Source of the DNA: Herbiconiux aconitum
GTDB taxonomy: Bacteria; Actinomycetota; Actinomycetes; Actinomycetales; Microbacteriaceae
DNA: 64,000 nt
Direction: 5' to 3'
NCBI RefSeq assembly: GCF_024979235.1
Contig: NZ_JANLCM010000001.1
Span: 682,001 to 746,000, forward strand
Shown: positions 9,106 to 18,165 of the stretch, in pieces
Layout: every line of letters begins with the position of its first letter
Position numbering within the stretch: the first letter of the stretch is position 1
Translations under genes and position numbers: made by a program
The notes under the pieces: model-generated
Database searches by the model: none
What the model saw: the letters and a program-made list of their open reading frames with translations, nothing else
Told to the model about the DNA's origin: nothing

Positions 9106-11955
9106 ATGCCCGCACCGAGCATCGCCGCCCGTTTCGACAGGGACGAGGCGCACCCTCTCGACCTCTCCACCCGCCCGATCGACCTCCACGCGAACGCCCA
9201 CGACGCGTCGCATTTCCTTCTCATTCCCGAAGCCGTGGTGGTGGCCAAAGACGCCGCCGAGGTGGGCCGCCTCCTCCGCGCCGGAGCCCGCACGGGCACT
9301 CCCGTGACTCTCCGCTCGGGCGGCACGAGCCTGAGCGGCCAGGGTGTCACCGACGGCGTGCTCGTCGACGTGCGCCGCAACTTCCGTCGCATCGAGGTCG
9401 AAGACGACGGCCGCCGCGTGCGCGTGCAACCCGGCGCCACCGTGCGCCAGGTCAACGCCCGCCTGGCCCGATACGGCCGCAAGCTCGGGCCCGATCCGGC
9501 GAGCGAGTCGGCCTGCACCATCGGCGGCGTCGTCGCCAACAACTCCAGCGGCATGGCCTGCGGCATCACCGGCAACACCTACCGCACCCTCGAGTCGATG
9601 ACCGTCGTGCTGCCGAGCGGCACCGTCGTCGACACCGGGGCGACGGATGCCGACGCCCGGCTCGCACACGACGAACCCGCCCTCACCGCCGGCCTCCTGC
9701 GCCTCCGCGACCGCGTGCGCGGCAACGCCTCGTCGGTGCGCATCCTGCAGCACCAGTTCTCGATGAAGAACACCATGGGCTACGGCCTCAATTCCTTCCT
9801 CGACCACGACACCCCCGCCCAGTTACTGGCCCACCTCGTGATCGGCAGCGAAGGCACACTCGGTTTCGTCGCCGAGGCCGTGTTCCAGACTCTCCCACTG
9901 CTCGAGAGGGCCGCGACCGGACTGCTCGTCTTCGACGACCTGCTGGCGGCCAACGAAGCCCTCCCCGGCATCGTCGCGAGCGGTGCCGCCGCCGTGGAAC
10001 TGATGGATGCGCAGTCGTTGCGCGTGGGCAAGGCAGAAGCGGATGCGCATCCCCTCATCCGCGACCTCACCGTCGACAAGCAGGCCGCCCTGCTGGTCGA
10101 ATACCAAGCCGCGACCGCCGAAGAGTTGAGCGCGGCCCAGGCGACCGGCCAACAAGCGCTGGACGTGCTGCGCACCAGCACCCCCACCGTGCTCTCGACC
10201 GACCCCGCCACCCGAGCCGCACTCTGGCACCTGCGCAAAGGCCTCTACGCCACCGTCGCCGGCGCCCGCCCTTCCGGCACCACGGCCCTGCTCGAAGACG
10301 TCGTGGTTCCGGTCGAGTCGCTCGCCCGCACCTGCGAGCGCCTGATCGACCTCTTCGGCCGCTACGACTATGACAACAACGTCATCTTCGGCCACGCCAA
10401 AGACGGCAACATCCACTTCATGCTCACCGACTTGTTCGAGGGCGCAGGGCTCGACCGTTACGCCGCGTTCACCGACGACATGGTCGACCTCATCCTCGGC
10501 GAAGGCGGATCGCTGAAGGCCGAGCACGGCACCGGCCGAGTGATGGCCCCGTACGTGCAGCGGCAGTACGGCGACGAGCTCTACGCCGTGATGCGCGAGC
10601 TCAAAGTCCTCTGCGACCCGAGCGGGATGCTCAACCCGGGCGTCATCATCACCGACGACCCCGCGGTGCACCTGAAAGACATCAAGCGCACCCCGACCAT
10701 CGAGGTCGAAGCCGACCGCTGCGTGGAGTGCGGCTACTGCGAACCCGTGTGCCCGAGCCGTGACCTCACCCTCACACCCCGCCAGCGGATCGTCGTGAAG
10801 CGCGCGATCGCGAGCGCCACCGCCGACGGCGACACCGCTCTCGCCGAGGAACTCGAGCGCGACTACGGCTACCAGGGTGTGCAGACCTGCGCGGTCGACG
10901 GCATGTGCCAGACCGCCTGCCCGGTTCTCATCAACACGGGCGACCTTGTACGGCGCCTGCGCAAGTCCGAGCACTCGGGCGTCGAGAAGGCGGTGTGGAA
11001 GACCGCGGCCCAGCACTGGGGCGCGACGACCCGCATCGCGAGCACCGCACTCACCGTCGCCGACAAGGTGCCGTCGCCCGTCATCGCGATCCCGAACCGG
11101 CTCGGCCGGGTCGTGGTGGGCGACGACGTGCTGCCGCTGTGGTCGGGTGAGCTGCCGGCCGGCGGGGCACGGCGATCACGCCCCGCCTTGCCGCCGAGTG
11201 CTGAGCCCGAGGCGGTCTACGTTCCCGCCTGCGTCAACGCGATGTTCGGACCAGCGGATGCCGCGGGGGGCGCGATCGGCCCCGGCGTGCAGCGCAGCTT
11301 CGAGCAGCTCTGCGAGCAGGCCGGCGTCACCGTGCTCGTTCCCACCGACATCGACTCACTCTGCTGCGGCACCCCCTGGTCGTCGAAGGGCCTGCCCGAC
11401 GGCGCCGCCATCATGCGCGACCGCGTGCTCGCGAGCCTGCGCGCCGCCACCCGCGACGGCGAGCTACCCATCATCTGCGACGCCTCCTCCTGCACCGAGG
11501 GCCTGCTGCACACCATCGAGGCCGACCCGGCGCCCGCTGCCACCGGAGCACCACGGATGCGTGTGGTCGACGTGGTCGACTTCGTCGCCACCCGCATCCT
11601 CCCGGCCCTGCCCGAGCACGAGCGCATCGAGAAGCTCGCCCTGCACCCCACCTGCTCGTCGACCCGGTTGGGCATCAACCCGCAGCTCACCGCGGTGGCC
11701 GAGGCCGTGGCCGAGACCGTCGTGGTGCCCGACGACTGGGGTTGCTGCGCCTTCGCCGGAGACCGCGGGATGCTGCATCCGGAGCTCACCGCGTCGGCGA
11801 CCCGTTCGCAGGCGGCCGAGGTGCGCGCATCCGGAGCCACCGCCCACGCCAGCTGCAACCGCACCTGCGAGCTCGGCATGACCCGCGCCACCGGGGCCGA
11901 GTACCAGCACGTGCTCGAGCTCTTGGCCGAGGCCACCCGCCCCGTGGCCCGGTAG
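9106..11955 (+). CDS. FAD-binding / Fe-S D-lactate dehydrogenase-type protein (Dld-II-like)
   Basis: The 949-residue protein is a complete membrane-peripheral flavo-iron-sulfur dehydrogenase. An FAD_binding_4 domain comes first (residues about 35-215, with TLRSGGTSLSGQ and CTIGGVVANNSSGMACG). The FAD-oxidase C domain follows (FGHAKDGNIHF, then LNPGVIIT). Two 4Fe-4S clusters come next (CVECGYCEPVCP near 537, CAVDGMCQTACP near 593). Two CCG modules close it (CCGTPW near 752, CCAFAGDRG near 880). Such enzymes oxidise D-lactate or other D-2-hydroxyacids to 2-oxoacids. The ATG at 9106 has GAGAGG 5 bases upstream. It is not in an operon. Its 3' end is marked by a long inverted repeat. It is a paralogue of the truncated gene at the left edge. 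Confidence 0.9.
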   Translation: MPAPSIAARFDRDEAHPLDLSTRPIDLHANAHDASHFLLIPEAVVVAKDAAEVGRLLRAGARTGTPVTLRSGGTSLSGQGVTDGVLVDVRRNFRRIEVEDDGRRVRVQPGATVRQVNARLARYGRKLGPDPASESACTIGGVVANNSSGMACGITGNTYRTLESMTVVLPSGTVVDTGATDADARLAHDEPALTAGLLRLRDRVRGNASSVRILQHQFSMKNTMGYGLNSFLDHDTPAQLLAHLVIGSEGTLGFVAEAVFQTLPLLERAATGLLVFDDLLAANEALPGIVASGAAAVELMDAQSLRVGKAEADAHPLIRDLTVDKQAALLVEYQAATAEELSAAQATGQQALDVLRTSTPTVLSTDPATRAALWHLRKGLYATVAGARPSGTTALLEDVVVPVESLARTCERLIDLFGRYDYDNNVIFGHAKDGNIHFMLTDLFEGAGLDRYAAFTDDMVDLILGEGGSLKAEHGTGRVMAPYVQRQYGDELYAVMRELKVLCDPSGMLNPGVIITDDPAVHLKDIKRTPTIEVEADRCVECGYCEPVCPSRDLTLTPRQRIVVKRAIASATADGDTALAEELERDYGYQGVQTCAVDGMCQTACPVLINTGDLVRRLRKSEHSGVEKAVWKTAAQHWGATTRIASTALTVADKVPSPVIAIPNRLGRVVVGDDVLPLWSGELPAGGARRSRPALPPSAEPEAVYVPACVNAMFGPADAAGGAIGPGVQRSFEQLCEQAGVTVLVPTDIDSLCCGTPWSSKGLPDGAAIMRDRVLASLRAATRDGELPIICDASSCTEGLLHTIEADPAPAATGAPRMRVVDVVDFVATRILPALPEHERIEKLALHPTCSSTRLGINPQLTAVAEAVAETVVVPDDWGCCAFAGDRGMLHPELTASATRSQAAEVRASGATAHASCNRTCELGMTRATGAEYQHVLELLAEATRPVAR

Positions 11956-11958
11956 CCG

Positions 11959-12030
11959 CGGACTTCTCCAAGGCAAACGGCGAGCGCGCCGACAGGGCGT
12001 CGCGGTGCGGAGCACGTTTGGAGAAGTCCG
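11959..12030. repeat. Long inverted repeat at convergent gene ends, copy 1 (terminator-like)
   Basis: Perfect 13-bp arms, CGGACTTCTCCAA (11959-11971) and TTGGAGAAGTCCG (12018-12030), enclose 46 bp. With a 3-base bulge the stem extends outward through GCCGCG/CGCGGC to both stop codons. It lies exactly between two convergent genes, so it probably works as a bidirectional terminator. The same arm sequence recurs at 19257 and 34087. Confidence 0.85.
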
Positions 12031-12036
12031 GCGCGG

Positions 12037-13098
12037 CTAGCGCCAGGGGTCGATCAGCACCTTGCCGTCGAGCTTGCCCTGCACGAGCCGCTCGAGCTGC
12101 TCACCGAGTTCGTCGAGCGCCACCACGTTCTCGAGCAGCTCCGGCCCCACCACACCCTCGGCGAGGATGGCGAGCGCGGGCCGCAGATCGGAGTCGCAGA
12201 CGTGGGCCAGCGAGGAGTCGATCGTGATCTCGCGGAACACCAGGGAGTGCACATCGAGTTCGGGCTTGGCCTTCGGCAGCCCCACGGCCAGCACACGACC
12301 GCCGTCGCGCACGAGCGACACGGCCGTGGCGAGTTGCCCTGGCGCTCCGCTGGCCTCGATCACCACGTCGGGTCGGGCGCCGTCGAACGCATCCACCACC
12401 TCCGCCGCCAGATCGGGGCCGGGGCTCAGCACCGCCGAGGCGCCGAAGCGCAGCGCGCGATCCTGCTTCGGTCCGGCGAACTCCACCACGAGCACCTCGG
12501 CATCGACCAGGTGCTTGAGCCCGGCGAGCACGAACGACGCGATCGCTCCTCCCCCGATGATCACCACCCGGTCGCCGTCGACCGCACCCGAGCGCCGGGC
12601 GGCGTGGATGCCCACGGCCAGCGGCTGCGCGAGAGCGGCGTGGTCGTCGGACAGGCCCGCCGGAATCGGCGCCAGGTTGCGCGCCGGCGTCGACACGTAG
12701 CCGGCCATCCCGCCATCGGTGCTGAGACCGTAGGTGTAGTAGCGCTCGCACATGTTGGTGCGACCCTCGAGGCAGCGTTTGCACTCGCCGCACCAGACAC
12801 CGGCGCCGCTCGCCACACGATCGCCGGGGCGGAAGCCGCTCTCGTCATCGGCGGACACCACCTCGCCGACGAACTCGTGACCCAGGATCATCGGTCCGAG
12901 GTGACCGGTGACCCGGTGCGCCACGGCCACCGGGAAGACCTTGGGGCCCACGGCCCACTCGGTCGCGTCGGTGCCGCAGAGCCCCGACCGGGTCACCCGG
13001 ATGAGCACCTCCCCCGGCGCACGCGACGGCATCGGAACGCGGCCGACCCGGATGTCGTGGTCGCCGTGGTAGACGGCTGCACGCATGTTCTCGCTCAT
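12037..13098 (-). CDS. Zinc-dependent alcohol/polyol dehydrogenase (MDR family)
   Basis: The 353-residue medium-chain dehydrogenase has a catalytic-zinc region (GLCGTDATEW, then GHEFVGEV). The structural-zinc cysteines are complete (WCGECKRCLEGRTNMC), and a Rossmann fold follows (VIIGGGAIAS). The acidic VVEF end of the second strand favours NAD. Relatives oxidise secondary alcohols such as 2,3-butanediol, threonine or sugar alcohols. It is the last gene of an importer operon: its ATG overlaps the stop of the fused ABC transporter by 4 bp, so the imported compound is probably its substrate. An inverted repeat follows its stop. Confidence 0.85.
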   Translation of the reverse strand: MSENMRAAVYHGDHDIRVGRVPMPSRAPGEVLIRVTRSGLCGTDATEWAVGPKVFPVAVAHRVTGHLGPMILGHEFVGEVVSADDESGFRPGDRVASGAGVWCGECKRCLEGRTNMCERYYTYGLSTDGGMAGYVSTPARNLAPIPAGLSDDHAALAQPLAVGIHAARRSGAVDGDRVVIIGGGAIASFVLAGLKHLVDAEVLVVEFAGPKQDRALRFGASAVLSPGPDLAAEVVDAFDGARPDVVIEASGAPGQLATAVSLVRDGGRVLAVGLPKAKPELDVHSLVFREITIDSSLAHVCDSDLRPALAILAEGVVGPELLENVVALDELGEQLERLVQGKLDGKVLIDPWR

Positions 13099-15605
13099 AC
13101 GAGGGTCTTCCTGCGGCGGCGCGCGATCGAGTAGAAGATGGCGGCGACCAGGATCAGCACACCCTGGAAGATGTACTGCCACATCTGCGACAGCCCCAGG
13201 AAGGTGGTGGCGTTCAGCACCTGGATGATGAGGATCGACCCGAACAGACTGCCGATGAACGTTCCGCGGCCACCGAGCAGAGAGGTTCCGCCGAGCACCA
13301 CCGCAGTGATGCTGGAGAGCGTGTAGCTCACACCCTGCGCGGGGTCGCCGACGCCGATCTGCGTCATCAGCACCATCGCGCCGAGGAACACGAGCACCGA
13401 AGTGGTGGCGTAGGCGAGCACGACGGTCTTGTTGACGTTGACGCCGATGCGCCGAGCCGCTTCCTCGTCGGACCCGGTCGCCCGCAGCCGCCAGCCCCAG
13501 CGGCGCTTGCGCAGCAGCAGTTCGAGCGCCACGGCCAGCAGCACGAGCACGATGAAGACGACCGGGATCGGGCCGACCCGCGTGGTCATCACCGCGGTGA
13601 ACCCGGCCGCGATGTAGCCGCCAGGCGAGTCCCGCAGCAGGAAGCTGAGCCCCTGCAGGGCGATGTACAGCGTCAGGGTCGCGGCGATGGCCGTGAACTT
13701 GCCGAAGCGGATCAGCGATCCGTTGATCAACCCGGTGGCTATCGCGAGCACGAACATCAGCAGGATGCCGAGCCCCACCACCCCGAAAGGCTTGTCGTCG
13801 TTCACGAAGAACGACCCGACCACCACCAGGAACCCGGCCAACGGCCCCACCGACAGGTCGATGCCGCCGATCAGCAACGAGATGGTCTGGCCGAGGGCGA
13901 TGAAGCCCAGCGCCGAAACCAGCATCAGCACCGAGAAGATGTTGAAGTCGGAGAGATAGCGCGCGTTCTGGCTGAAGATGAAAGCGCCGAGCAGCACGAT
14001 CACACCGACGAGCAACGCGGAGGGCGCGCAGTCGCCCTGCACGAAGCGGCGGAACGGCGTCGAGCGCACGATCTTGTCGGTCGTGGCGAGCGGCGTGTTC
14101 GCGGTGTGCGCGGTCGAGGTCACGGCCGCCTGCACGATCCGTGACTCCGTGATGCCGTCGCCGAGCAGGGTGTCGACCGCGTTGCCGCGCGACATCACGA
14201 TCACCTGGTCGCAGAGCCCTTCGAGCTCCTTCGCATCCGAGGAGGCGACGACCACCGGGATGCCCGAGGCCGAGACCTCGCGCAGGATCTTGTAGATCTC
14301 GAGGCGGGCGCCGACATCCACACCCTGGGTGGGCTCGTCGGCGATCACGAGCGACGGCTCGGAGAGCAGGGCGCGAGCCATCACGACCTTCTGCTGGTTT
14401 CCGCCGGAGAGGGAGGAGACGACCGAATCCATCGACGCCGCCTTCACGCTGAGGGAGTCGAGGGTGCCACCCACCGTCTCGACCTCGCGTGTGTGGCTGA
14501 GCAGTGCCCAGCGCTTGAAGCGTTTGAGGGCTGCGACCGCCGCGTTCTCGCGCACGGTGAGCGACATCATCAGTCCCTCGGAGTGGCGGTCGGCCGGCAT
14601 GTAGGCCGCCTTCTCGAGCAGGGAGGACGAATTCGACTCCCGGCCGTTCACCACCACCCGACCGCTGAAGGGCTGCAGGCCCGCGAGTGCGCGCAGCAAC
14701 TCGCTCTGCCCGTTGCCGACCACGCCCGCGATGCCGAGGATCTCGCCCCGTTTCACAGCGGCGGAGACCTCGGTGAAGCCGTCTCCCGTGAGCCCGTCGA
14801 CGACGAGGTTGATCTCGTCGGCATCCGTCGCCTCGTATTTCGGCGGGAAGGTCGACTCCATCTGACGACCGACGATCATCGTGAGCAACTCGTCGTCGGA
14901 GACGTCGTCGACGTTCGCGACACCGCGGAGTTTGCCGTCACGAAGAACGGTGACGCGGTCGGCCAGCTGCCGCACCTCCGCCATCCGGTGTGTGATGTAG
15001 ACCACCGCGGTGCCGCGGGCGACGGCGGCCCGCACACGGGCGAAGAGCAGGTCGACCGAATCCTGGCCGAGCGGCGCCGTCGGCTCGTCGAGCACCAGCA
15101 CCTTCGGCTCAAGCGCGAGCGCCTTCGTGATCTCGAGCAGGTGCTTCTGCGCCACCGTGAGCGTCTCGACACGATCACCGAGGTGCACCCGGAGTCCGGA
15201 TTCGCCGAGGATCGTCGACGCGTACTGTTCGAGCGAACCCTTGCCCTCGAACACCGAGGCGGGCAGGGCCACCCGCAGGTTCTCGAGCACCGTCATGTCG
15301 GGCAGCACGGCCGGATGCTGATGCACGATCGCGATGCCGAGCTTGGCCGCGAGGGCGGGGCTCAGCGTCTCGATCGGCTCTCCGTTCACCCGGATGGTGC
15401 CGCCGTCGGGCTGCACGGTTCCGGATGCGACGTTCATCAGCGTCGACTTGCCTGCGCCGTTCTCACCGAGCAACGCGTGCACCTCACCGGGCAGCACGTC
15501 GAGCGACACGTCGGTGAGTGCCGCGACCCCGGAATACGACTTCGAGATCCCGGTGAGGGAGAGCACGGCGACGGAGGTGTCGACGTCTTCGAGTTGTGTG
15601 TCCAC
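13095..15605 (-). CDS. Ribose-type ABC importer: ATPase and permease fused in one chain
   Basis: This 836-residue protein joins what are normally two subunits. Residues about 12-505 are a double-ATPase RbsA-type protein: NBD1 has a Walker A GENGAGKST at 47-55 and VLVLDEPTAPLG. NBD2 has the usual degenerate Walker A (GVVGNGQSE) but an intact LSGGNQQK signature and VIADEPTQGVD. Residues about 530-830 are a complete RbsC-type permease with several membrane spans (SLLIGGIDLSVG, LGGTSLLGGRGT). It should import a sugar or polyol delivered by the binding protein encoded upstream. The start is a GTG with AAAGG 8 bases upstream. A separate permease gene in the same operon (16948-17958) suggests a heteromeric channel. 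Confidence 0.9.
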   Translation of the reverse strand: MDTQLEDVDTSVAVLSLTGISKSYSGVAALTDVSLDVLPGEVHALLGENGAGKSTLMNVASGTVQPDGGTIRVNGEPIETLSPALAAKLGIAIVHQHPAVLPDMTVLENLRVALPASVFEGKGSLEQYASTILGESGLRVHLGDRVETLTVAQKHLLEITKALALEPKVLVLDEPTAPLGQDSVDLLFARVRAAVARGTAVVYITHRMAEVRQLADRVTVLRDGKLRGVANVDDVSDDELLTMIVGRQMESTFPPKYEATDADEINLVVDGLTGDGFTEVSAAVKRGEILGIAGVVGNGQSELLRALAGLQPFSGRVVVNGRESNSSSLLEKAAYMPADRHSEGLMMSLTVRENAAVAALKRFKRWALLSHTREVETVGGTLDSLSVKAASMDSVVSSLSGGNQQKVVMARALLSEPSLVIADEPTQGVDVGARLEIYKILREVSASGIPVVVASSDAKELEGLCDQVIVMSRGNAVDTLLGDGITESRIVQAAVTSTAHTANTPLATTDKIVRSTPFRRFVQGDCAPSALLVGVIVLLGAFIFSQNARYLSDFNIFSVLMLVSALGFIALGQTISLLIGGIDLSVGPLAGFLVVVGSFFVNDDKPFGVVGLGILLMFVLAIATGLINGSLIRFGKFTAIAATLTLYIALQGLSFLLRDSPGGYIAAGFTAVMTTRVGPIPVVFIVLVLLAVALELLLRKRRWGWRLRATGSDEEAARRIGVNVNKTVVLAYATTSVLVFLGAMVLMTQIGVGDPAQGVSYTLSSITAVVLGGTSLLGGRGTFIGSLFGSILIIQVLNATTFLGLSQMWQYIFQGVLILVAAIFYSIARRRRKTLV

Positions 15606-15714
15606 TGAGTTTGCCTTTGATCCTTGACGACTGATCGGTGACGACTGATCGACGACTTCCGTCGAGCCGGCCTCCCACCTGGTGGGCCGGCCCGACGGCT
15701 GTCGGTCGGGGTGG
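15606..15714. other. Operon spacer with direct repeat and hairpin
   Basis: The gap between binding-protein stop and transporter start holds a 13-bp direct repeat, TGACGACTGATCG, at 15625-15637 and 15639-15651. It also holds a bulged hairpin at 15666-15691 with arms GCCGG/CCGGC and an inner CCCAC/GTGGG. A hairpin here commonly stabilises or partly terminates the binding-protein message, so that the binding protein is made in excess. That role is inferred. Confidence 0.55.
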
Positions 15715-16824
15715 TTACTTCAGGAGTGCTGCTTGATCTTCAGGAGACATCTCCGCCGAGAGGAAGATGTCGCCGGGCAGATCGTCGCGGCACTCGACCG
15801 GGTTCGGCGTGCCGGACACCGAGTCCTCGAACACCGGGGCGTCGAAGGTGGTGGTGTCGGGCAGCGTGCCGCCGGTGGCCTTCGCCACCGCGTACTGCAC
15901 CGCGAGGCGCACGTTGTCGTTACCGGTGGCGACCGTCATCATCTTGAAGTCGGGGTTCGCCGCCTCGTTGTCCTTCCAGAAGCAGCCGAGCACGTTGCCG
16001 TCGGAGGTGACGAGAGCCGGGATCGACCGGCCGCTCTTCGTGAACTCCGGCAGTGCGCCGACCAGCGACGGACCGAAGTCCGAGACGATCACGTCGATCT
16101 GCGGGTTCTTCGCGATGGCGCTCGTGAGCACCTGCTGGGTGACCGCGGGGTCCCAGTTGGTGGGCTCGAAGGGCTGCTCGCCGATGAACTTGTAGGAGTC
16201 ATCGCCGATCACCGTCTTCATGCCGGCCAGCTCGTCTTCGCCCTGGCTGTTGCCCTTGGGGCCCGAGAGGAAGAGGATGTTGGCTCCGTCGGGGAAGTTG
16301 GTCTTGATCCAGTCGCCCCAGTTCTTGCCGTCGGTGGTGAAGTCGGCGCCGATCCAGGCGTCGTAGTCCACGCCGTCCTTGCCGCCCGGGTTGACCCGGT
16401 AGGGAACGGTGACGACGCCGGCCTGGAAGGCCGAGCGCAGAGCGGGAAGCATGGCCTCGCCCGCATCCGGGAAGACGACGAGGGCGTTGACGCCCTTCGC
16501 GACCATGCCCTGGATGTCGGCGATCGACTTCTGGGTGTCGCCCTGACCATCCGCGTATTCGTAGCCGGTGACGCTCGGGCACTTGGCGACCTCGTCGGCG
16601 CCGGCCGCGGTGGTGATCTTGCGCCAGCTGTTGCCGCCGAAGCCGTCGAGGAGGCCCAGAGTGATCTCGTTCGGTCCGCACCAGTCGGGCGCGCCGGCGA
16701 CCGGAGCACCGGTCTCCGATCCGCCACCGTTCGACGACGGGGCGCCACTGCTACAGGCCGTCAGTGCGATAGCCGCGACACCGACGACCGCAGCCATCGT
16801 CGCGATTCTCTTTCGGATTACCAT
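15715..16824 (-). CDS. Sugar-type ABC substrate-binding lipoprotein
   Basis: The 369-residue protein has a lipoprotein signal with lipobox LTAC (Cys24), a Ser/Gly-rich tether, and a periplasmic-binding-protein type 1 (ribose/LacI-like) fold. Typical segments are GLLDGFGGNSWRK and IQGMVAKGVNALVVFPDAG. It would capture the substrate outside the membrane for the fused transporter (13095-15605) and the permease at 16948. The ATG at 16824 is preferred because the basic signal start MVIRKR follows immediately and a GAGAGGAAA ribosome site precedes it. The ligand cannot be read from sequence; the downstream alcohol dehydrogenase suggests a polyol or sugar. Confidence 0.88.
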   Translation of the reverse strand: MVIRKRIATMAAVVGVAAIALTACSSGAPSSNGGGSETGAPVAGAPDWCGPNEITLGLLDGFGGNSWRKITTAAGADEVAKCPSVTGYEYADGQGDTQKSIADIQGMVAKGVNALVVFPDAGEAMLPALRSAFQAGVVTVPYRVNPGGKDGVDYDAWIGADFTTDGKNWGDWIKTNFPDGANILFLSGPKGNSQGEDELAGMKTVIGDDSYKFIGEQPFEPTNWDPAVTQQVLTSAIAKNPQIDVIVSDFGPSLVGALPEFTKSGRSIPALVTSDGNVLGCFWKDNEAANPDFKMMTVATGNDNVRLAVQYAVAKATGGTLPDTTTFDAPVFEDSVSGTPNPVECRDDLPGDIFLSAEMSPEDQAALLK

Positions 16825-16947
16825 CTCTTGGTTTCCTCTCACATCGAGCGGCGCCTCTGCCGCTGTCATTTTCGACGTCCTCGTCGAAGTTTCGGGTGGA
16901 TATGTGATCCGGACGGATCGGGTGCGGGTGAAGGGAGCGCAGCGGCC

Positions 16948-17958
16948 TCAGGCCGGTGCCTTCACCCGTGGGCGGAACAACCGGGCTCGTAGGGCGGCCC
17001 AGTTGATCGTGTACATGCCGACGCCGACGGCGAGGGCAGCGGCCTGAACGATCGAGCGCACCGCGTAGGGCACGCCGACGGCCAGGACGAACTGGTCGAG
17101 CTGGCTGAGGAACAGCGCAGCGACGATGGTGGCGAGGGGGTAGCCCCGGCCACCGAGCAGGGAGGTTCCGGCGAGCACCACGACCGCGACACCGGGAATG
17201 AGGTAGGTGTTGCCCTGGAACGCGGTGGGCTGCGCGGTGATGCCCGCAAGCAGGATGCCGGCGAGGCAGTAGAGCAGCTGCGCCCAGACGTAGGCGGCGC
17301 TCTGGTGCACCCGCACCCGGAGGCCCGTGGCCCGAGCGGCGACCGGGTTCGCGCCGATCGCCTCGAAGCGGCGGCCGGCCACGGTCTTCTTCAGCAGGAT
17401 CGTGAGGATGAGGAACGCGCCGACCGCGAAGAACACCGAGTTCGGGATGCCGAAGGTGAGTCCGCCGGCGATGCTCTGCAGGAGGCGGGTGGTGGTGGTC
17501 GGGCTTCCGCCGGAGATGCCGATCACGACCGCGAACAGCAGGGCGTTCGTGCCGAGCGTCGCGATGATGGCGTTGAGCTTCAACCAGCCGACCAGGATGC
17601 CGTTCAGCACGCCCGCGAGCACCGCGAGCAGCACGGCCAGCAGGATCGCGGGCAGGAGCACCGAGTTGTCGCCGTTCGGCACCTTGCTGACCACCACGAT
17701 GGCGAGCGACACGGCGCCGGGGATCGAGAGGTCGATGCCGCCCTGCTGCACGACCAGCATCTGGCCGAGACCGACGCAGGCGAGGATGGAGGCGAAGGGC
17801 AGCATCCCGAGCACCGCCCCCTGCGACACGCTCGAAGGGGCGAGGATCGCACTCAGCACGAAGAGCACCACGACGGCGATTCCCACGGTCAGGAGACCAC
17901 GCGATATCGTCCATCGGGAACTCTTCAGTCCCGGTTCATGCCGCACCGTTGCGCTCAT
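16948..17958 (-). CDS. Ribose-type ABC importer permease
   Basis: The 336-residue membrane protein has about eight to ten hydrophobic segments and the RbsC signatures LVVQQGGIDLSIPG and LAGTSLLGGRGYPL. It is first in the operon permease - binding protein - fused ATPase/permease - alcohol dehydrogenase. Since the third gene already carries a permease domain, the membrane channel is probably a heterodimer of the two. GGAGAG lies 2-7 bases upstream of the ATG. The promoter region is shared with the divergent SDR gene at 18166. Confidence 0.9.
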   Translation of the reverse strand: MSATVRHEPGLKSSRWTISRGLLTVGIAVVVLFVLSAILAPSSVSQGAVLGMLPFASILACVGLGQMLVVQQGGIDLSIPGAVSLAIVVVSKVPNGDNSVLLPAILLAVLLAVLAGVLNGILVGWLKLNAIIATLGTNALLFAVVIGISGGSPTTTTRLLQSIAGGLTFGIPNSVFFAVGAFLILTILLKKTVAGRRFEAIGANPVAARATGLRVRVHQSAAYVWAQLLYCLAGILLAGITAQPTAFQGNTYLIPGVAVVVLAGTSLLGGRGYPLATIVAALFLSQLDQFVLAVGVPYAVRSIVQAAALAVGVGMYTINWAALRARLFRPRVKAPA

Positions 17959-18165
17959 GCTCTCTCCATGATCAATCGAGGGTCTTCGTCGAACTCATCG
18001 TTGAGTATAGCTTTACAGAAGGGCCGTAGTGTTCACAACAACTTTCGGTAACGATTCCGGAAAATCGCGAATCTCGCGGAATCCCGGCAAATATCGCTGG
18101 CCGCCGGGACAAACCGTACAGCTGCTGTGTACATTTATTGTGAACAGCACGAGGAAGGCACACAC
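17959..18165. promoter_or_regulatory. Divergent promoter region with paired TGTTCACAA sites
   Basis: The AT-rich 207-bp gap separates the importer operon from the SDR gene. It holds TGTTCACAACAA at 18030-18041 and its mirror copy TTATTGTGAACA at 18135-18146. They share a perfect 9-bp core (TGTTCACAA), one copy near each start. This layout suggests one regulator controlling both transcription units. The regulator is not identified. Confidence 0.6.
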
